A stretch of 64,000 bases of DNA from Psychromonas sp. CNPT3 (GCF_000153405.2 NC_020802.1:1507883-1571882); one strand, 5' to 3'. Counted from the first letter of the stretch, positions 9,043 to 19,380 are shown. Translations and numbers: made by a program. Notes: generated by a model not told the origin, from the sequence alone.

Positions 9043-9777
9043 TTAGCGAATATATTCAAAGAGAGGTTTATATAAAAAACCCTGCACATAATCTACGCCA
9101 AGTTGCCTTGCAAAAAATAAGTCTTCTGTTGTTTCAACGCCCTCTAATATTACTTTTTTATTAGTGGCATGCGCATAGCCTACCATTGCTTTTACTAAAG
9201 GTAATAAGCTTTGATTTTTTTGTTCTTGGATCACATATTTATCGAGTTTAATAAAATCAACAAGTTGTATAACGGATGTCGATAACATAGAAAGGGGATC
9301 AAACAAGTCGTCGATGGCCGTATCAATACCATTATTCGATAAGTTATCAATCATTGCCAGACTAACGAGCGCATCTTTTATTTGTGAGTTTTCAATAAGT
9401 TCAACAATAATATTGGCTTTTTTGTAATCCTTAAACAGTACAACAAAGGGATTATCTTGGCCTAATTGATCGGATGCAGAATAAGAGTCTTGATCTAAGT
9501 TCACAAAAATATCCGTGCTATCAGGGGCATTGTCTAATTGTAATAGTTTTTGCTGGTATTCAACTTGAAATAAACTCAGAGGGTTTTTATGTAAGGAGGC
9601 ATACACAATATCGGGAGCGATAGCTTGACCTTGTGCATCATAAAATCGAGATAAACACTCGTAAGCAAAAATATGACCATTTTTAACTTCAATAATTGGC
9701 TGATACTCTGCGCCAAAACGTTTTGCGTGTATTAAATCTAACAATTGGCACGCACTTAATTGTTGCATTTTATGCAT
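9043..9777 (-). CDS. EAL-domain cyclic-di-GMP phosphodiesterase-like protein
   Basis: 244 residues, a stand-alone EAL domain with no sensor or membrane part. The catalytic blocks can be followed: YECLSRF (ECL in place of EAL), FVNLDQDSY, IVELIENS, DTAIDDLFDPLSML, FIKLDKYVI, VILEGVETTED and VQGFLYKP. The metal-binding acidic residues and Lys are kept. The loop after the DD pair reads LFDPLSML rather than FGTGYSSL, so activity may be altered; it could be a weak phosphodiesterase or a c-di-GMP sensor. It is monocistronic. Confidence 0.85.
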   Translation of the reverse strand: MHKMQQLSACQLLDLIHAKRFGAEYQPIIEVKNGHIFAYECLSRFYDAQGQAIAPDIVYASLHKNPLSLFQVEYQQKLLQLDNAPDSTDIFVNLDQDSYSASDQLGQDNPFVVLFKDYKKANIIVELIENSQIKDALVSLAMIDNLSNNGIDTAIDDLFDPLSMLSTSVIQLVDFIKLDKYVIQEQKNQSLLPLVKAMVGYAHATNKKVILEGVETTEDLFFARQLGVDYVQGFLYKPLFEYIR

Positions 9778-9915
9778 TTACTTTGTCCCTAAAGCATTGG
9801 TTAGTAAGACTTTAATCCATTAAAGTTGATAAGTAAACATACTGGTTTAACTTTGATTAAAATTTAACTAAACCCTTATTGTTTTTATTTTCTTTATAAT
9901 AAGTTCATACACTAT

Positions 9916-10959
9916 TCAATCTAACCCAATCAAACTCAGTGCTTTTATATAAGCAAAAACAAACTGCCCTTCTTGTAGTTTAAGTTCAACTAAAGATTTA
10001 TGGGTTATTTTTGCTAATAAGATTTGCTTATTAAGCGCTAACGCTAACATAACTTGCGTTGCAGATACATGCTCTATTTCTTTGATATGACACTGTAAGC
10101 AATTTTGTAGCGAACATCCTATTAATGGTTGCAACGCAATGATCACGTCCGTACTTTCTACTTTTATTTTAAGATCGCAGCCTAAAGGCTCTGTTTCCAC
10201 ATTTAAGAGTAATGTCTGTCCGTCTACTTGTGCTTTTAATAATGCGTTTTTTGGATCCCATTGCAGATTTGTAACACTTAATAATGCGCCAGAATGCATC
10301 AACTTTGACAAGCTCAAAGCGGGATCGATAAACAGCGCTTGAGGCGTCCCATACGCTTCTATTTTCCCTTGGTGGATAAGTAGCATATGCGATCCCAGAT
10401 AAAACAGCTCAGCTAAGGAATGGGTAATATATAAGATAGGTATCTGTTTACTTACTTTCTTGATAAAGGGTAATAGTATTTTTTTACTGTGCGCGTCGAG
10501 TGAAGACAAAGGCTCGTCCATAATAAGCAACCGAGGCGCGGTAAGTACTGCGCGCGCAATCGCAATGCGCTGTTTTTGGCCACCCGAAAGCGTTTGCGCC
10601 GACGCCGTTAATAACGCTGTAAATTGTAATAAATCGGCCAGTTCATCTAAGGTATACAAGCTGTCTTTGTGGGCTGCCAAACTTAAGTTTTTTTGCACAT
10701 TAAGATGCGGGAATAAACGTGGCTCTTGGAACACCATCCCGATACGTCGATTTTCTGTTTTTATAAATTTCGTTGGATCTTGCCAAATCTCGTCTTTAAA
10801 AACAACGTCACCGATAAAATCATTATCAAGGCCAATTAAGGCGCGCACCAATGAGGTTTTCCCTGCGCCCGAATCACCAAAAATAACGCAAACACCTTGT
10901 AAGTTAATCGCACTTTTAAAGTTAAAAAGCGTCGTTTTAGATAAGTTAAATTTAAGCAT
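9916..10959 (-). CDS. modC: ModC, molybdate ABC transporter ATPase
   Basis: 347 residues. The ABC domain has Walker A GDSGAGKTSL (about residue 29), signature LSGGQKQRIAIARA, Walker B LLIMDEPLSSLD and an H-loop THSLAEL. The C-terminal 120 residues form a MOP-type molybdate-binding domain, as in ModC. Its start overlaps the 3' end of modB by 8 bases. It is the last gene of moaC-moaD-moaE-modA-modB-modC. Confidence 0.96.
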   Translation of the reverse strand: MLKFNLSKTTLFNFKSAINLQGVCVIFGDSGAGKTSLVRALIGLDNDFIGDVVFKDEIWQDPTKFIKTENRRIGMVFQEPRLFPHLNVQKNLSLAAHKDSLYTLDELADLLQFTALLTASAQTLSGGQKQRIAIARAVLTAPRLLIMDEPLSSLDAHSKKILLPFIKKVSKQIPILYITHSLAELFYLGSHMLLIHQGKIEAYGTPQALFIDPALSLSKLMHSGALLSVTNLQWDPKNALLKAQVDGQTLLLNVETEPLGCDLKIKVESTDVIIALQPLIGCSLQNCLQCHIKEIEHVSATQVMLALALNKQILLAKITHKSLVELKLQEGQFVFAYIKALSLIGLD

Positions 10960-11638
10960 GATTTAAGCGCTTTTGACGTTTATGTAAAATGGCATAAATA
11001 AACATTAATAAAAACATTGAAAAGCCCAGTAATAATAAAGACAGAAAATGTGCCTGCTCATATTCTAAGGTTTCAACATGATCAAATAATGCAATGGATA
11101 ACACTTGTGTTTCTCCGGGTATATTCCCGCCAATCATCAGCACCACCCCAAACTCACCAATGGTGTGCGCAAAGCCTAACGCACCGGCAATAATGAAACT
11201 GGGTAAGGTCATCGGAAAAACAACTTTATAGAAGGTTTTTTTCGCACTAAAGCCTAAGGTAGATGCCACCTCTAAATAGTTTTTATCTAAATTGATAAAG
11301 GCACTTTGCAAAGGTTGTACCACAAAAGGCAAAGAGTAAATAACGGAGGCAATTAACAATCCTGAAAAAGAAAATGCGAGGCCTGATCCCGTCATTTGTA
11401 TCCAAAAGGCGCCAAAATAACTATCAGGTGAGAACGCCAGTAACAGATAAAACCCCAAAACAGTGGGCGGTAAAACTAACGGTAAAGCGACCAAAGATTC
11501 AATAAACGGTCGATAAATGCGAGAACTTCGCGCCAACCACCAAGCAAGCGGTGGCGAAATTAATAATAAAATGAACGTTGTTAATGATGCGAGTTTCAAT
11601 GTTAAGTAAATCGCACTAATATCAAATTCTGTCAACAT
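10952..11638 (-). CDS. modB: ModB, molybdate ABC transporter permease
   Basis: 228 residues with about five membrane helices. The ATPase-contact (EAA) loop reads EVASTLGFSAKKTFYKVVFPMTLPS, with the conserved Gly. HTIGEFGVVLMIGGNIPGET is the conserved molybdate/tungstate permease block. It lies 3 bases after modA and overlaps modC. Confidence 0.96.
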   Translation of the reverse strand: MLTEFDISAIYLTLKLASLTTFILLLISPPLAWWLARSSRIYRPFIESLVALPLVLPPTVLGFYLLLAFSPDSYFGAFWIQMTGSGLAFSFSGLLIASVIYSLPFVVQPLQSAFINLDKNYLEVASTLGFSAKKTFYKVVFPMTLPSFIIAGALGFAHTIGEFGVVLMIGGNIPGETQVLSIALFDHVETLEYEQAHFLSLLLLGFSMFLLMFIYAILHKRQKRLNHA

Positions 11639-11641
11639 CGC

Positions 11642-12370
11642 TTATAAATACCCATGAGCACGGATCAATGCTTGTATGGCATCCGACCTTAAAAAGGCAA
11701 CAAATTTTTGCACCTCGTGTTGCTTACTCTGTGCATGCGTTAATAATACACCTTGTTGTAATATGGGGGCATAAGATTGGGGCGCTAATACATAATAATG
11801 GGTTTTATTATTTTGCAATAAGAGAGAAAGTGCCACAAAACCCGCTTGTGCATTACCTGAATCAATAAATTGATAGGTTTGCGCAATATTACTGCCTTTT
11901 ACATACGATAATTTCGACCATAACATGATACTTTCTAGCGTCTCTTTGGCCGCTTTTCCATAAGGTGCTAAGCGAGGATCCGCGATTGCGATGCGCCCTT
12001 TGGTCGTTAGTAGGGTATTTTTTAGCGTACTTTCATCCATAATACCTTGGTACTTAGGCGCCCAAAAGGCTAAACGACCCTGCGCATAAGTAAAACGAGA
12101 TCCTAAAACCCCCTGTTTACTTTGTTCAATTAATTTAGCGCGTTTACTGTCTGCCGATAAAAACAAATCAAAAGGCGCGCCAAGCATGATTTGCCGATAT
12201 AAAGTGCCCGTTGAAGCGCTCGATATTAATATTTTTTGGGAAGACACCTCACTGTAACGTGCAACGATCTCAGATAGCGTCACTTTAAAGTTACTGGCCG
12301 CACATATGTTAAGCGCAGCCTGAGTATTTGACATGAAAAGCAAACTGATTATTACCAATATAAAGCGCAT
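11642..12370 (-). CDS. modA: ModA, periplasmic molybdate-binding protein
   Basis: About 242 residues from ATG 12370, whose codon overlaps the moaE stop (TAATG); an ATG four codons earlier is less likely. Signal peptide MRFILVIISLLFMSNTQA is cleaved before ALNICAASN. The oxyanion-binding segments LISSASTGTLYRQIMLGAPFDLFLSAD and IAIADPRLAPYGKAAKETL are visible (quoted in part). It delivers molybdate to ModB/ModC. Confidence 0.95.
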   Translation of the reverse strand: MRFILVIISLLFMSNTQAALNICAASNFKVTLSEIVARYSEVSSQKILISSASTGTLYRQIMLGAPFDLFLSADSKRAKLIEQSKQGVLGSRFTYAQGRLAFWAPKYQGIMDESTLKNTLLTTKGRIAIADPRLAPYGKAAKETLESIMLWSKLSYVKGSNIAQTYQFIDSGNAQAGFVALSLLLQNNKTHYYVLAPQSYAPILQQGVLLTHAQSKQHEVQKFVAFLRSDAIQALIRAHGYL

Positions 12371-12819
12371 TATAACTGCCATTTTTTTAAGGCGTTTTGA
12401 TCGCTTTCACGAGCATCAACCCAGTAAGATTTACCTGCATTATTACGTTCTTTTTTCCAAAAAGGTACCGCTGCTTTTAAATGATCCATAATGTATTCAC
12501 ATGCAGCAAAGGCATCTCCACGATGTAAGCTTGCAATACCCACAAATACAATTTGATCTAATAATTGCAACTCACCCACTCGGTGGATAACGCGCACGTT
12601 TAAAATAGACCAACGCAAACTTGCCTGCGCCACGATCTCGTTTAAGACTTTCTCTGTCATTAACGGATAATGCTCCAAGGTCAATAAACTAATCTGCTCT
12701 CCTTGGTTAACATCGCGTACTAAGCCCGTAAAAGTAACAATCGCGCCCGTTTGACTTGCAGCGCGTAAATGCTCATATTCAACTTGCTGATTAAAGTCCT
12801 GAGTTTGTACTTTGATCAT
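12370..12819 (-). CDS. moaE: MoaE, molybdopterin synthase catalytic subunit
   Basis: 149 residues from ATG 12819, which has a GGAGG ribosome site five bases upstream and overlaps the moaD stop. Key family blocks are GAIVTFTGLVRD, LEHYPLMTEK, VIHRVGEL, HRGDAFAACEYIMD and the catalytic Lys in PFWKKE. It transfers sulfur from MoaD thiocarboxylate to precursor Z (cyclic pyranopterin monophosphate). Confidence 0.96.
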   Translation of the reverse strand: MIKVQTQDFNQQVEYEHLRAASQTGAIVTFTGLVRDVNQGEQISLLTLEHYPLMTEKVLNEIVAQASLRWSILNVRVIHRVGELQLLDQIVFVGIASLHRGDAFAACEYIMDHLKAAVPFWKKERNNAGKSYWVDARESDQNALKKWQL

Positions 12820-12820
12820 A

Positions 12821-13069
12821 CTAGCCTCCGGTAACCGGTGGGAAAAAAGCAACTTCATCACCACGGCATAACGGCGTGCTCATATTGCCCATACTTTGAT
12901 TAACGGCAACCATTAACGTCTGGCTTGATAAAATAGGTTGCCATTGCGTATTTTCGGCTTTTAAATGCGCGAGTAATATTGCGACCGTCATATTATCTTC
13001 ATAAGGCATATTTAATGTGTCGGTACCTAATTGTTCACGTAATTGTGCAAAAAACAGAATGTTGATCAT
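12821..13069 (-). CDS. moaD: MoaD, molybdopterin synthase sulfur carrier
   Basis: 82 residues with a ubiquitin-like fold and the diagnostic C-terminal Gly-Gly (FFPPVTGG), which is adenylated and thiocarboxylated. It is two bases downstream of moaC and overlaps moaE. Confidence 0.96.
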   Translation of the reverse strand: MINILFFAQLREQLGTDTLNMPYEDNMTVAILLAHLKAENTQWQPILSSQTLMVAVNQSMGNMSTPLCRGDEVAFFPPVTGG

Positions 13070-13071
13070 AC

Positions 13072-13554
13072 TTACTCCTGCGCTTTAAAATGGCCAGATT
13101 TGCCACCTGTTTTTTCTAATAACTTCACATTCGAGATGATCATATCTTTTTGTAGCGCTTTACACATGTCATAAATAGTAAGGGCTGCCACAGAGGCTGC
13201 GGTTAACGCTTCCATCTCAACGCCTGTTTTGCCAGATAATTTACATAAACTGGTAATACGCACGCGATTAAATTCTGGCTCAGCAATTAATTCAACTTCT
13301 ACTTTCGTCAGTGCAAGCGGATGGCATAACGGGATCAAATCAGCCGTTTTTTTAGCTGCCATAATACCCGCAATACGCGCCGTGGCAAAAACATCACCTT
13401 TATGGTGGTTACCATCGACAATTGCTTTTAATGTTGATGCCGACATTTCAATAAAGGCTTGTGCTCTTGCTTGACGCTCAGTGACGATCTTATGGGTGAC
13501 ATCAACCATATTTGCTTTGCCATCTTGGTTAATATGCGTAAACGGGTTTGTCAT
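13072..13554 (-). CDS. moaC: MoaC, cyclic pyranopterin monophosphate synthase
   Basis: 160 residues from ATG 13554 ([20 protein letters not shown]), the family start; the longer frame to 13665 runs through a terminator hairpin. Conserved blocks are [47 protein letters not shown] and KSGHF. It acts with MoaA in the first step of molybdenum-cofactor synthesis. It heads the moaCDE-modABC unit. Confidence 0.96.
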   Translation of the reverse strand: MTNPFTHINQDGKANMVDVTHKIVTERQARAQAFIEMSASTLKAIVDGNHHKGDVFATARIAGIMAAKKTADLIPLCHPLALTKVEVELIAEPEFNRVRITSLCKLSGKTGVEMEALTAASVAALTIYDMCKALQKDMIISNVKLLEKTGGKSGHFKAQE

Positions 13555-13585
13555 GGTGTTACCTTTTCTATCTATATGATTAAAA

Positions 13586-13623
13586 ATAAAAACACAAATC
13601 CTTTTTAGGCTCTGTGTTTTTAT
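13586..13623. terminator. Hairpin between moaB and moaC
   Basis: An 11-bp perfect stem (ATAAAAACACA at 13586-13596 with TGTGTTTTTAT at 13613-13623) in the 120-bp gap between moaB and moaC. It is AT-rich and T-ended on the minus strand. It probably separates the mobA-moaB transcript from moaCDE-modABC. Confidence 0.6.
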
Positions 13624-13675
13624 CTGATATTTATTACTAAAAAACAAAACAGATGCGTGTGCCATCCTCGCGATT

Positions 13676-14191
13676 TTATTGACCTAAATGCGGCATAAAA
13701 TTACACGGAGTGTGCGTTGAGTCCATTTGTTCTTTAATGATTTTTGTCCACGCGGTGCGGCACGCGCCCGTTGAACCCGGCATACAATAAATGACAGTAT
13801 TATTTGCAAAACCCGCTAAAGCGCGACTTTGAATGGTTGATGAACCAATCTCAAGATACGACACATGGCGAAAAAGCTCACCAAAGCCTTCTACCGCTTT
13901 ATCAAATAAAACACTCACCGCTTCAGGCGTCGTATCGCGTTGTGTAAAGCCTGTTCCGCCGGTGATCAATATCCCTTCTATATTTTCATCCGCAATCCAA
14001 GTTGCAACAATAGCTCTTATTTTATAAGGACAATCAATCACGATTTTTTTATCGCGTAATTCATGGCCGGCCTCGAGTAAAGACTCGACCAAATATTTTC
14101 CCGAGGTATCTGTCTCTTCATTGCGCGTATCAGATACGGTTAACACTGCCATTTTAGCACTTTTAAATTTACTGCTGCTCAGGTGACTCAT
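13676..14191 (-). CDS. moaB: MoaB, molybdopterin adenylyltransferase-family protein
   Basis: 171 residues. The MogA/MoaB-family core is present: [40 protein letters not shown] and [19 protein letters not shown] (quoted in part). It adenylates molybdopterin before molybdate insertion, or substitutes for MogA, which is not in the window. It overlaps mobA by 23 bases. Confidence 0.93.
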   Translation of the reverse strand: MSHLSSSKFKSAKMAVLTVSDTRNEETDTSGKYLVESLLEAGHELRDKKIVIDCPYKIRAIVATWIADENIEGILITGGTGFTQRDTTPEAVSVLFDKAVEGFGELFRHVSYLEIGSSTIQSRALAGFANNTVIYCMPGSTGACRTAWTKIIKEQMDSTHTPCNFMPHLGQ

Positions 14192-14780
14192 TTCGGTTCC
14201 TTTGATTTTTTAATAGAGAATAAAGTGTTTTACAACGCTGCCATTGCTCAGGTGTATTGGTGTTTTGTAAATAGAAACGCTCTTCTTGGCTCGCACTTAT
14301 TGGCGCGACCTTGAGTGTTCTTAATAAACTGTATAATGAACGCTGACGAGGATCGTTGCTGTCAACTAATCTCGAAAGTTCTTCTTTTAAAGGCATATTG
14401 AGAGGCAAGAAAAGAGGGAATAATGCATCCGCGCTATAAACGCCATGCGCACTGTTACTGGCTTTTTTTAATATTGCCTGACACGTTTGTACATTTAAAA
14501 GTGGCATATCAACGGCAATAACATACAGCGCATCGTAATCATAACACAATGCCTGCTCACAGGCATATAACGCCCCAATGGGCCCCATTTCCTTATGCAC
14601 ATCGCTAATACAGCGATATCCTGCATACGATCCACTGATAAAAACATCGGTTAGATTAAGAGATAATAGTAATTCCTGGGCGTGCTTTAACAATGTTTTT
14701 TGTGTTAATAAAAGCGAGGCTTTATCAATGCCCATACGACTTGATAACCCCCCTGCTAATACTACCCCTGCTATTTTCAC
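14169..14780 (-). CDS. mobA: MobA, molybdenum cofactor guanylyltransferase
   Basis: About 203 residues from GTG 14780 (VKIAGVVLAGGLSSRMG). The upstream ATG at 14810 sits inside the nap terminator hairpin, while AAGGAAAATAG precedes the GTG, so the GTG is preferred. The nucleotide-binding motif LAGGLSSRMGIDKA and the Mg-binding VIAVDMPLL are clear. It attaches GMP to molybdopterin, giving the bis-MGD cofactor needed by NapA, encoded just upstream. Confidence 0.93.
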   Translation of the reverse strand: MKIAGVVLAGGLSSRMGIDKASLLLTQKTLLKHAQELLLSLNLTDVFISGSYAGYRCISDVHKEMGPIGALYACEQALCYDYDALYVIAVDMPLLNVQTCQAILKKASNSAHGVYSADALFPLFLPLNMPLKEELSRLVDSNDPRQRSLYSLLRTLKVAPISASQEERFYLQNTNTPEQWQRCKTLYSLLKNQRNRNESPEQQ

Positions 14781-14798
14781 ACCTATTTTCCTTACAAA

Positions 14799-14820
14799 AA
14801 AAGGGGCCAAAGCCCCTTTT
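14799..14820 (-). terminator. Intrinsic terminator of the nap operon
   Basis: Stem AAAAGGGGC / GCCCCTTTT with a four-base loop. In the minus-strand direction the stem is followed by a T7 run. It lies between napC (stop at 14847) and the mobA GTG at 14780, so nap and mobA may be linked by partial read-through. Confidence 0.85.
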
Positions 14821-14846
14821 ACTGGTTAACCCTTGAATAATATCGC

Positions 14847-15425
14847 TTACCAGCCTTTAATGCCACTCATATCAGGTAATCTATGTGCAATACCTTTATG
14901 GCAATCCACACAGGTTTTTTCACCCGACGCTAATGCGGTGGAGTGTTGTTTCACACTACGCCTGCCTTGCTCACTAAAGTCCATAAATTCAAATTGATGA
15001 CAGTTACGACATTCTTGAGAATCATTTTTCTTCATTCGTTGCCATTCACGGTTAGCCAGATGGCTACGTCTCGCTTGGAACTTCTCTTTGGTGTCGATAG
15101 TACCAAGGGCAAAGGCTACAAGCTCTTTTGACGCTTGCACTTTACGTACTATTTTATCAGTCCAGTTATGTGGAACATGACAATCACTACAAATAGCGCG
15201 AACGCCTGAACGATTTGAATAATGGATAGTTTCTTGAATTTCTTCAACAATGGGCGCATGACAACTCGCACAAAAAGCTTCTGAGTTGGTTGCCTCCATG
15301 CCCATATTAAATCCGCCCCAGAAAATTATCCCGCCACTAAAGCCGAGTATTAAAATAAAACCCATGGCAGCAGTTGAAGGCGTGCGCATGATCAGCCATA
15401 AACGCTTTAATAAATTAAGCATCAC
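14847..15425 (-). CDS. napC: NapC, tetraheme c-type cytochrome quinol dehydrogenase
   Basis: 192 residues. One N-terminal membrane helix (about residues 18-38) anchors a periplasmic domain with four CXXCH heme sites: CASCH, CSDCH, CRNCH and CVDCH. It passes electrons from the quinol pool to NapB/NapA. It ends the operon napF-napD-napA-napB-napC. Confidence 0.97.
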   Translation of the reverse strand: MMLNLLKRLWLIMRTPSTAAMGFILILGFSGGIIFWGGFNMGMEATNSEAFCASCHAPIVEEIQETIHYSNRSGVRAICSDCHVPHNWTDKIVRKVQASKELVAFALGTIDTKEKFQARRSHLANREWQRMKKNDSQECRNCHQFEFMDFSEQGRRSVKQHSTALASGEKTCVDCHKGIAHRLPDMSGIKGW

Positions 15426-15436
15426 ATTTTGCTCCT

Positions 15437-15904
15437 TTATTGTAACGATTTAACCGGTTGGAAACTATTTTCCACTAACGGCTTTGCCGCCACTTGCGTG
15501 ACATGACACTGCAAACAAAAATAACGACGCGGTGAAACATCAGATAACGTCATACCATCACGTGCCTGAAAATGTGTCACGCTCACTTTTGTTGCACCCA
15601 TCTCGCCTGCATTTTTAAAACTATGACATGACAAACATTTGTTCACATTTAAGTTTACATGATAACCACGCGTTGTATGAGGGATCATCGGGGGTTGTTG
15701 TACGTAATTACGATCTATTAAAGGCTGATCTCTAGGTACTCTTTTCAACATCTCTGATTTATTAATCGCAGAGATCTCAACTTGCCCACGCAAAGATTTG
15801 ACGCCTCCATTATTAGAGGTTAAATCACTCGTTTCACTGCTTACCGGCAAGGCCATAAACGTGATCATTGCCGCGCTACATATTGCCATTAATCGTTTTT
15901 TCAT
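15437..15904 (-). CDS. napB: NapB, diheme c-type cytochrome subunit of nitrate reductase
   Basis: 155 residues from ATG 15904, preceded by GGTGGAGATAAAA. The longer frame to 15979 would precede the signal peptide MKKRLMAICSAAMITFMALP. Two heme sites, CLSCH and CLQCH, match NapB. It is the electron-transfer partner of NapA, which lies upstream. Confidence 0.95.
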   Translation of the reverse strand: MKKRLMAICSAAMITFMALPVSSETSDLTSNNGGVKSLRGQVEISAINKSEMLKRVPRDQPLIDRNYVQQPPMIPHTTRGYHVNLNVNKCLSCHSFKNAGEMGATKVSVTHFQARDGMTLSDVSPRRYFCLQCHVTQVAAKPLVENSFQPVKSLQ

Positions 15905-16003
15905 TTTTATCTCCACCTCATTCAGACTTTCGGCTCTACGCCCTATTTTGTCTTTCTTAACCAAAATAGGCGTAGTCATCGAAGTGCAAAACAGTCCTTA
16001 TCT

Positions 16004-18502
16004 TTAGACTTGTTTCTTTGTTATTTTAACCGCACACTTTTTGTAATCCGTTTGTTTCGATAACGGATCAGTGGCATCAAGGGTGATTTTATTAACCAAC
16101 TGTTTAGCATCAAACCACGGCATAAATACCAGACCTATCGGTGGACGATTACGTCCTCGTGTTTCAACGCGGGACGTTAACTCGCCACGTCGCGAGGCTA
16201 ATATAATTTCATCACCACGGCGTAAACCACGTTTTTTTGCATCTTCAGGGTGCATAAATACCACTGCATCTGGGAAAGCGCGGTACAGTTCAGGTACGCG
16301 ACGCGTCATTGAACCTGAATGCCAATGCTCTAATACACGGCCCGTACTTAACCAAAGGTCATATTCTTCATCCGGAGACTCTGCAGGTGGCTCATAAGGT
16401 AAAGCAAAGATGCGCGCGCGTTTATCTTTGTGTCCGTAAAATTGAAATTCTGATCCTTTTTCAACATAAGGATCAGATCCTTCACGAAAACGCCAAAGTG
16501 TCTCTTTGCCATTAACAACAGGCCAGCGTAGACCGCGCGCTTTGTGGTAATCATTAAAAGGCGCTAAATCATGTCCATGGCCACGACCAAAAGTCGCATA
16601 CTCTTCAAAAAGACCTTTTTGAACATAAAAACCAAAATGCTTTGATTCATCATTTAACTTGTCTTCTGGCACTTCATCAATTGAAAACGCATTAACATTG
16701 CCATTTTCATAAAGCACTTCATACATTGTTTTACCTTTAACTGACGGCATTTTCGCTATCAGCTCAGCAGGCCAAACCTCTTCAATTTTAAAGCGCTTTG
16801 CAAATTCCATTAATTGCCAAAGATCCGACTGAGCCCCTTGAGGCGCTTTAACTTGCTGATACCAAAATTGTGTACGACGCTCTGCATTACCATAAGCGCC
16901 CTCTTTTTCTACCCACATAGCCGTCGGTAAAATAAGATCACCTAATTGCGCTGTCACCGTTGGATAAGGATCAGACACCACAATGAAATTGTCTGGATTA
17001 CGATAACCTGGGATAACCTCTTCATTAATATTAGCGGCAGCTTGCACGTTATTATTACACATCACCCAATAGGCATTTAACTTACCATCTTTGAGCATGC
17101 GGTTCTGCTCGACGGCATGATAACCCGGTTTAGCCGGGATAGTACCTTCAGGTAGTTTCCATATTTTTTCAGCAATAGCGCGATGCTTCGGATTTTTAAC
17201 CATTAAATCGGCAGGTAAACGATGTGAAAACGTGCCCACTTCACGCGCGGTGCCACAGGCAGAGGGTTGACCCGTTAATGAAAAAGGTCCACTGCCGGGT
17301 TTAGATATTTTACCCGTTAATAAATGGATATTATATACAAGGTTATTTGCCCATACGCCACGCGTATGTTGATTAAAGCCCATGGTCCAATATGACGTTA
17401 CTTTAAGCTTTGGATCTGCATATACTTTTGCCAGTTCAATCAGTTTAGCTGCCGGTACGCCTGACATTTTTTCGGCATATTCAACATCAAAAGGTTCTAC
17501 ATATTTTTTATACTCACTAAAACTCATTGGCGAGGACGCGCCACTGTTAGGGTTTTTAGCTTTTTTCTGTAGAGGATCAGTATCTCGAAGGCCATAGCCA
17601 ATATCGGTAACACCTTTACGGAAATTAATATGTTTTTTAACAAAGTCTTCATCAACACCATCATTTTGAATAATATAATTGGCGATGAAGTTTAAGATGG
17701 CAAGATCAGATTGTGGCGTAAAAATCATGCCATTATCTGCAAGTTCAAAAGAGCGATGCGTATAAGTAGATAACACATGTACACGAACATCCGGATGACT
17801 TAAGCGGCGATCAGTTAAACGCGACCAAAGAATAGGATGCATCTCGGCCATATTAGAGCCCCATAAGACAAACACATCTGCATTTTCAAGATCATCATAA
17901 CAGCCCATCGGCTCATCAATACCAAAGGTACGCATAAAGCCACCCACAGCAGACGCCATACAGTGACGTGCATTAGGATCTAAGTTATTACTACGAAACC
18001 CTGCTTTCATTAGCTTTGAGGCGGCATAACCTTCCCATAACGTCCATTGGCCGGAGCCAAACATACCGACAGCTGTTGGGCCTTTTTCACGTAATGTTTT
18101 TTTAAACTTATCAGCCATTACATCAAAAGCGCGATCCCAAGAAACAGGCGCAAATTCACCATTTTTATCATAAACACCATTGCTCATGCGTAATAATGGC
18201 GTGGTTAAACGATCTTTGCCATACATTATTTTAGATAAGAAATAGCCTTTAACACAGTTAAGACCTTTGTTTACAGGGGACTCAGGATCTCCCTGCGTTG
18301 CCACTACTTTACCATTTTGAGTGCCGACAAGGACGCTACAACCTGTACCACAAAATCGGCATGGTGCTTTATCCCATTTTATTTTACTGTCATCTCGACT
18401 GGCAATTAAATTACTTGCTGAAACGGGTAGAGCTATCCCTGCAACGACAGCCGCTGAGGCCACCGCTTGCGCTTTCATAAATTCACGTCTGCTAAATTTC
18501 AT
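16004..18502 (-). CDS. napA: NapA, periplasmic nitrate reductase catalytic subunit
   Basis: 832 residues, the usual size. Twin-arginine signal ([19 protein letters not shown]) at the N-terminus. The 4Fe-4S motif CRFCGTGC...CVKGYF lies at about residues 48-85. The Mo ligand Cys is in [36 protein letters not shown] near the C-terminus is the typical bis-MGD contact segment. It reduces nitrate to nitrite in the periplasm. Its start overlaps the napD stop by 4 bases. Confidence 0.98.
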   Translation of the reverse strand: MKFSRREFMKAQAVASAAVVAGIALPVSASNLIASRDDSKIKWDKAPCRFCGTGCSVLVGTQNGKVVATQGDPESPVNKGLNCVKGYFLSKIMYGKDRLTTPLLRMSNGVYDKNGEFAPVSWDRAFDVMADKFKKTLREKGPTAVGMFGSGQWTLWEGYAASKLMKAGFRSNNLDPNARHCMASAVGGFMRTFGIDEPMGCYDDLENADVFVLWGSNMAEMHPILWSRLTDRRLSHPDVRVHVLSTYTHRSFELADNGMIFTPQSDLAILNFIANYIIQNDGVDEDFVKKHINFRKGVTDIGYGLRDTDPLQKKAKNPNSGASSPMSFSEYKKYVEPFDVEYAEKMSGVPAAKLIELAKVYADPKLKVTSYWTMGFNQHTRGVWANNLVYNIHLLTGKISKPGSGPFSLTGQPSACGTAREVGTFSHRLPADLMVKNPKHRAIAEKIWKLPEGTIPAKPGYHAVEQNRMLKDGKLNAYWVMCNNNVQAAANINEEVIPGYRNPDNFIVVSDPYPTVTAQLGDLILPTAMWVEKEGAYGNAERRTQFWYQQVKAPQGAQSDLWQLMEFAKRFKIEEVWPAELIAKMPSVKGKTMYEVLYENGNVNAFSIDEVPEDKLNDESKHFGFYVQKGLFEEYATFGRGHGHDLAPFNDYHKARGLRWPVVNGKETLWRFREGSDPYVEKGSEFQFYGHKDKRARIFALPYEPPAESPDEEYDLWLSTGRVLEHWHSGSMTRRVPELYRAFPDAVVFMHPEDAKKRGLRRGDEIILASRRGELTSRVETRGRNRPPIGLVFMPWFDAKQLVNKITLDATDPLSKQTDYKKCAVKITKKQV

Positions 18503-18789
18503 ATTATTTCCTTACTTTCTGGCGACTTTTCTTCTTCATATTCTATTTTTTCAAATTCATGGTAAACCAGCCCAGTATTGAGCACGCCATCGAGGTCATT
18601 AATGTTATCTATCACTTCCATTATTTCACGTTGGTGTGATGACTCTAATAACACGATGCCTTTACCTTGCTCAGAGATGGACACAACTTCTGCGCCACAA
18701 AAAGCGTTAATACTTTTTTTAATCGATTCGGACTTATGCGGTCGCATGTGTACAATTAAACTCGATATATGTAACTCTGCTTGTTGCAT
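18499..18789 (-). CDS. napD: NapD, NapA maturation chaperone
   Basis: 96 residues beginning [19 protein letters not shown], with the typical ferredoxin-like fold pattern and [12 protein letters not shown] at the end. NapD binds the NapA twin-arginine signal and prevents premature export. It sits between napF and napA with close spacing. Confidence 0.93.
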   Translation of the reverse strand: MQQAELHISSLIVHMRPHKSESIKKSINAFCGAEVVSISEQGKGIVLLESSHQREIMEVIDNINDLDGVLNTGLVYHEFEKIEYEEEKSPESKEII

Positions 18790-18791
18790 TT

Positions 18792-19268
18792 TTATTCCTT
18801 AATTATAATCGCCTGAGTAGGGCAAGGTGCAACGCAGCCACCACAACCATTACACAGGTCAAGATTAATAGTGGGTAGTGCACTGATCCCTAGTTGAAAC
18901 GTTAATGCTTGCGCTTCACAACTATCACTGCAACTCCGACAATAAATATTTTTATTCGCTAAACAACTTTCACTGATCTGTGCTTTTTTAGACCACGCGG
19001 GTAAGCGAGTATCTAAAAACAGTGGCTGTGTGCATATATCTGCGCATTTTGAGCAAAACTCACATTCTCCTAAATTAAAATCTATTTTAGGATATCCTCC
19101 ATCACCTTTTACAATGATCTGCGTTGGACAAGCACTTAAGCAATCACCACATTGTGTACATTGCTCAAAAAAAATATCGGCATCTTTTAGCCACGGCAGT
19201 AAATTATCTTTATTAATCTGTTTCTTAGGGCGCCATAAACTGCGTTTAGCACTGTTTATTTTTAACAT
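18792..19268 (-). CDS. napF: NapF, 4Fe-4S ferredoxin-type protein
   Basis: 158 residues with Cys clusters CTQCGDCLSACP, CEFCSKCADIC, CRSCSDSC and CNGCGGCVAPCP. NapF is a cytoplasmic iron-sulfur protein that helps load NapA. It is the first gene of the nap operon; the FNR box lies about 100 bp upstream of its start. Confidence 0.95.
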   Translation of the reverse strand: MLKINSAKRSLWRPKKQINKDNLLPWLKDADIFFEQCTQCGDCLSACPTQIIVKGDGGYPKIDFNLGECEFCSKCADICTQPLFLDTRLPAWSKKAQISESCLANKNIYCRSCSDSCEAQALTFQLGISALPTINLDLCNGCGGCVAPCPTQAIIIKE

Positions 19269-19337
19269 CGAAGCCCCTTCATAAACGGAATGTTAATATA
19301 ATACGTTGATTGTTAATGACTCTGAGTTCATAAAATA

Positions 19338-19359
19338 TACCTCTTTAGGGTAAAAGAGG
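19338..19359. promoter_or_regulatory. NarP-like inverted heptamers and inverted repeat upstream of napF
   Basis: TACCTCT-T-TAGGGTA at 19338-19352 resembles paired NarL/NarP heptamers, but with a spacing of 1 instead of the usual 2. It overlaps a perfect 7-bp inverted repeat, CCTCTTT (19340-19346) and AAAGAGG (19353-19359). The narQ-narP pair is encoded 1.8 kb away. Assignment is tentative. Confidence 0.4.
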
Positions 19360-19366
19360 CCCTGAC

Positions 19367-19380
19367 TTGATATATATCAA
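19367..19380. promoter_or_regulatory. FNR box of the nap operon
   Basis: TTGATATATATCAA is a perfect match to TTGAT-N4-ATCAA, centred about 105 bp upstream of the napF start on the minus strand. This fits anaerobic activation of nap by FNR. Confidence 0.85.
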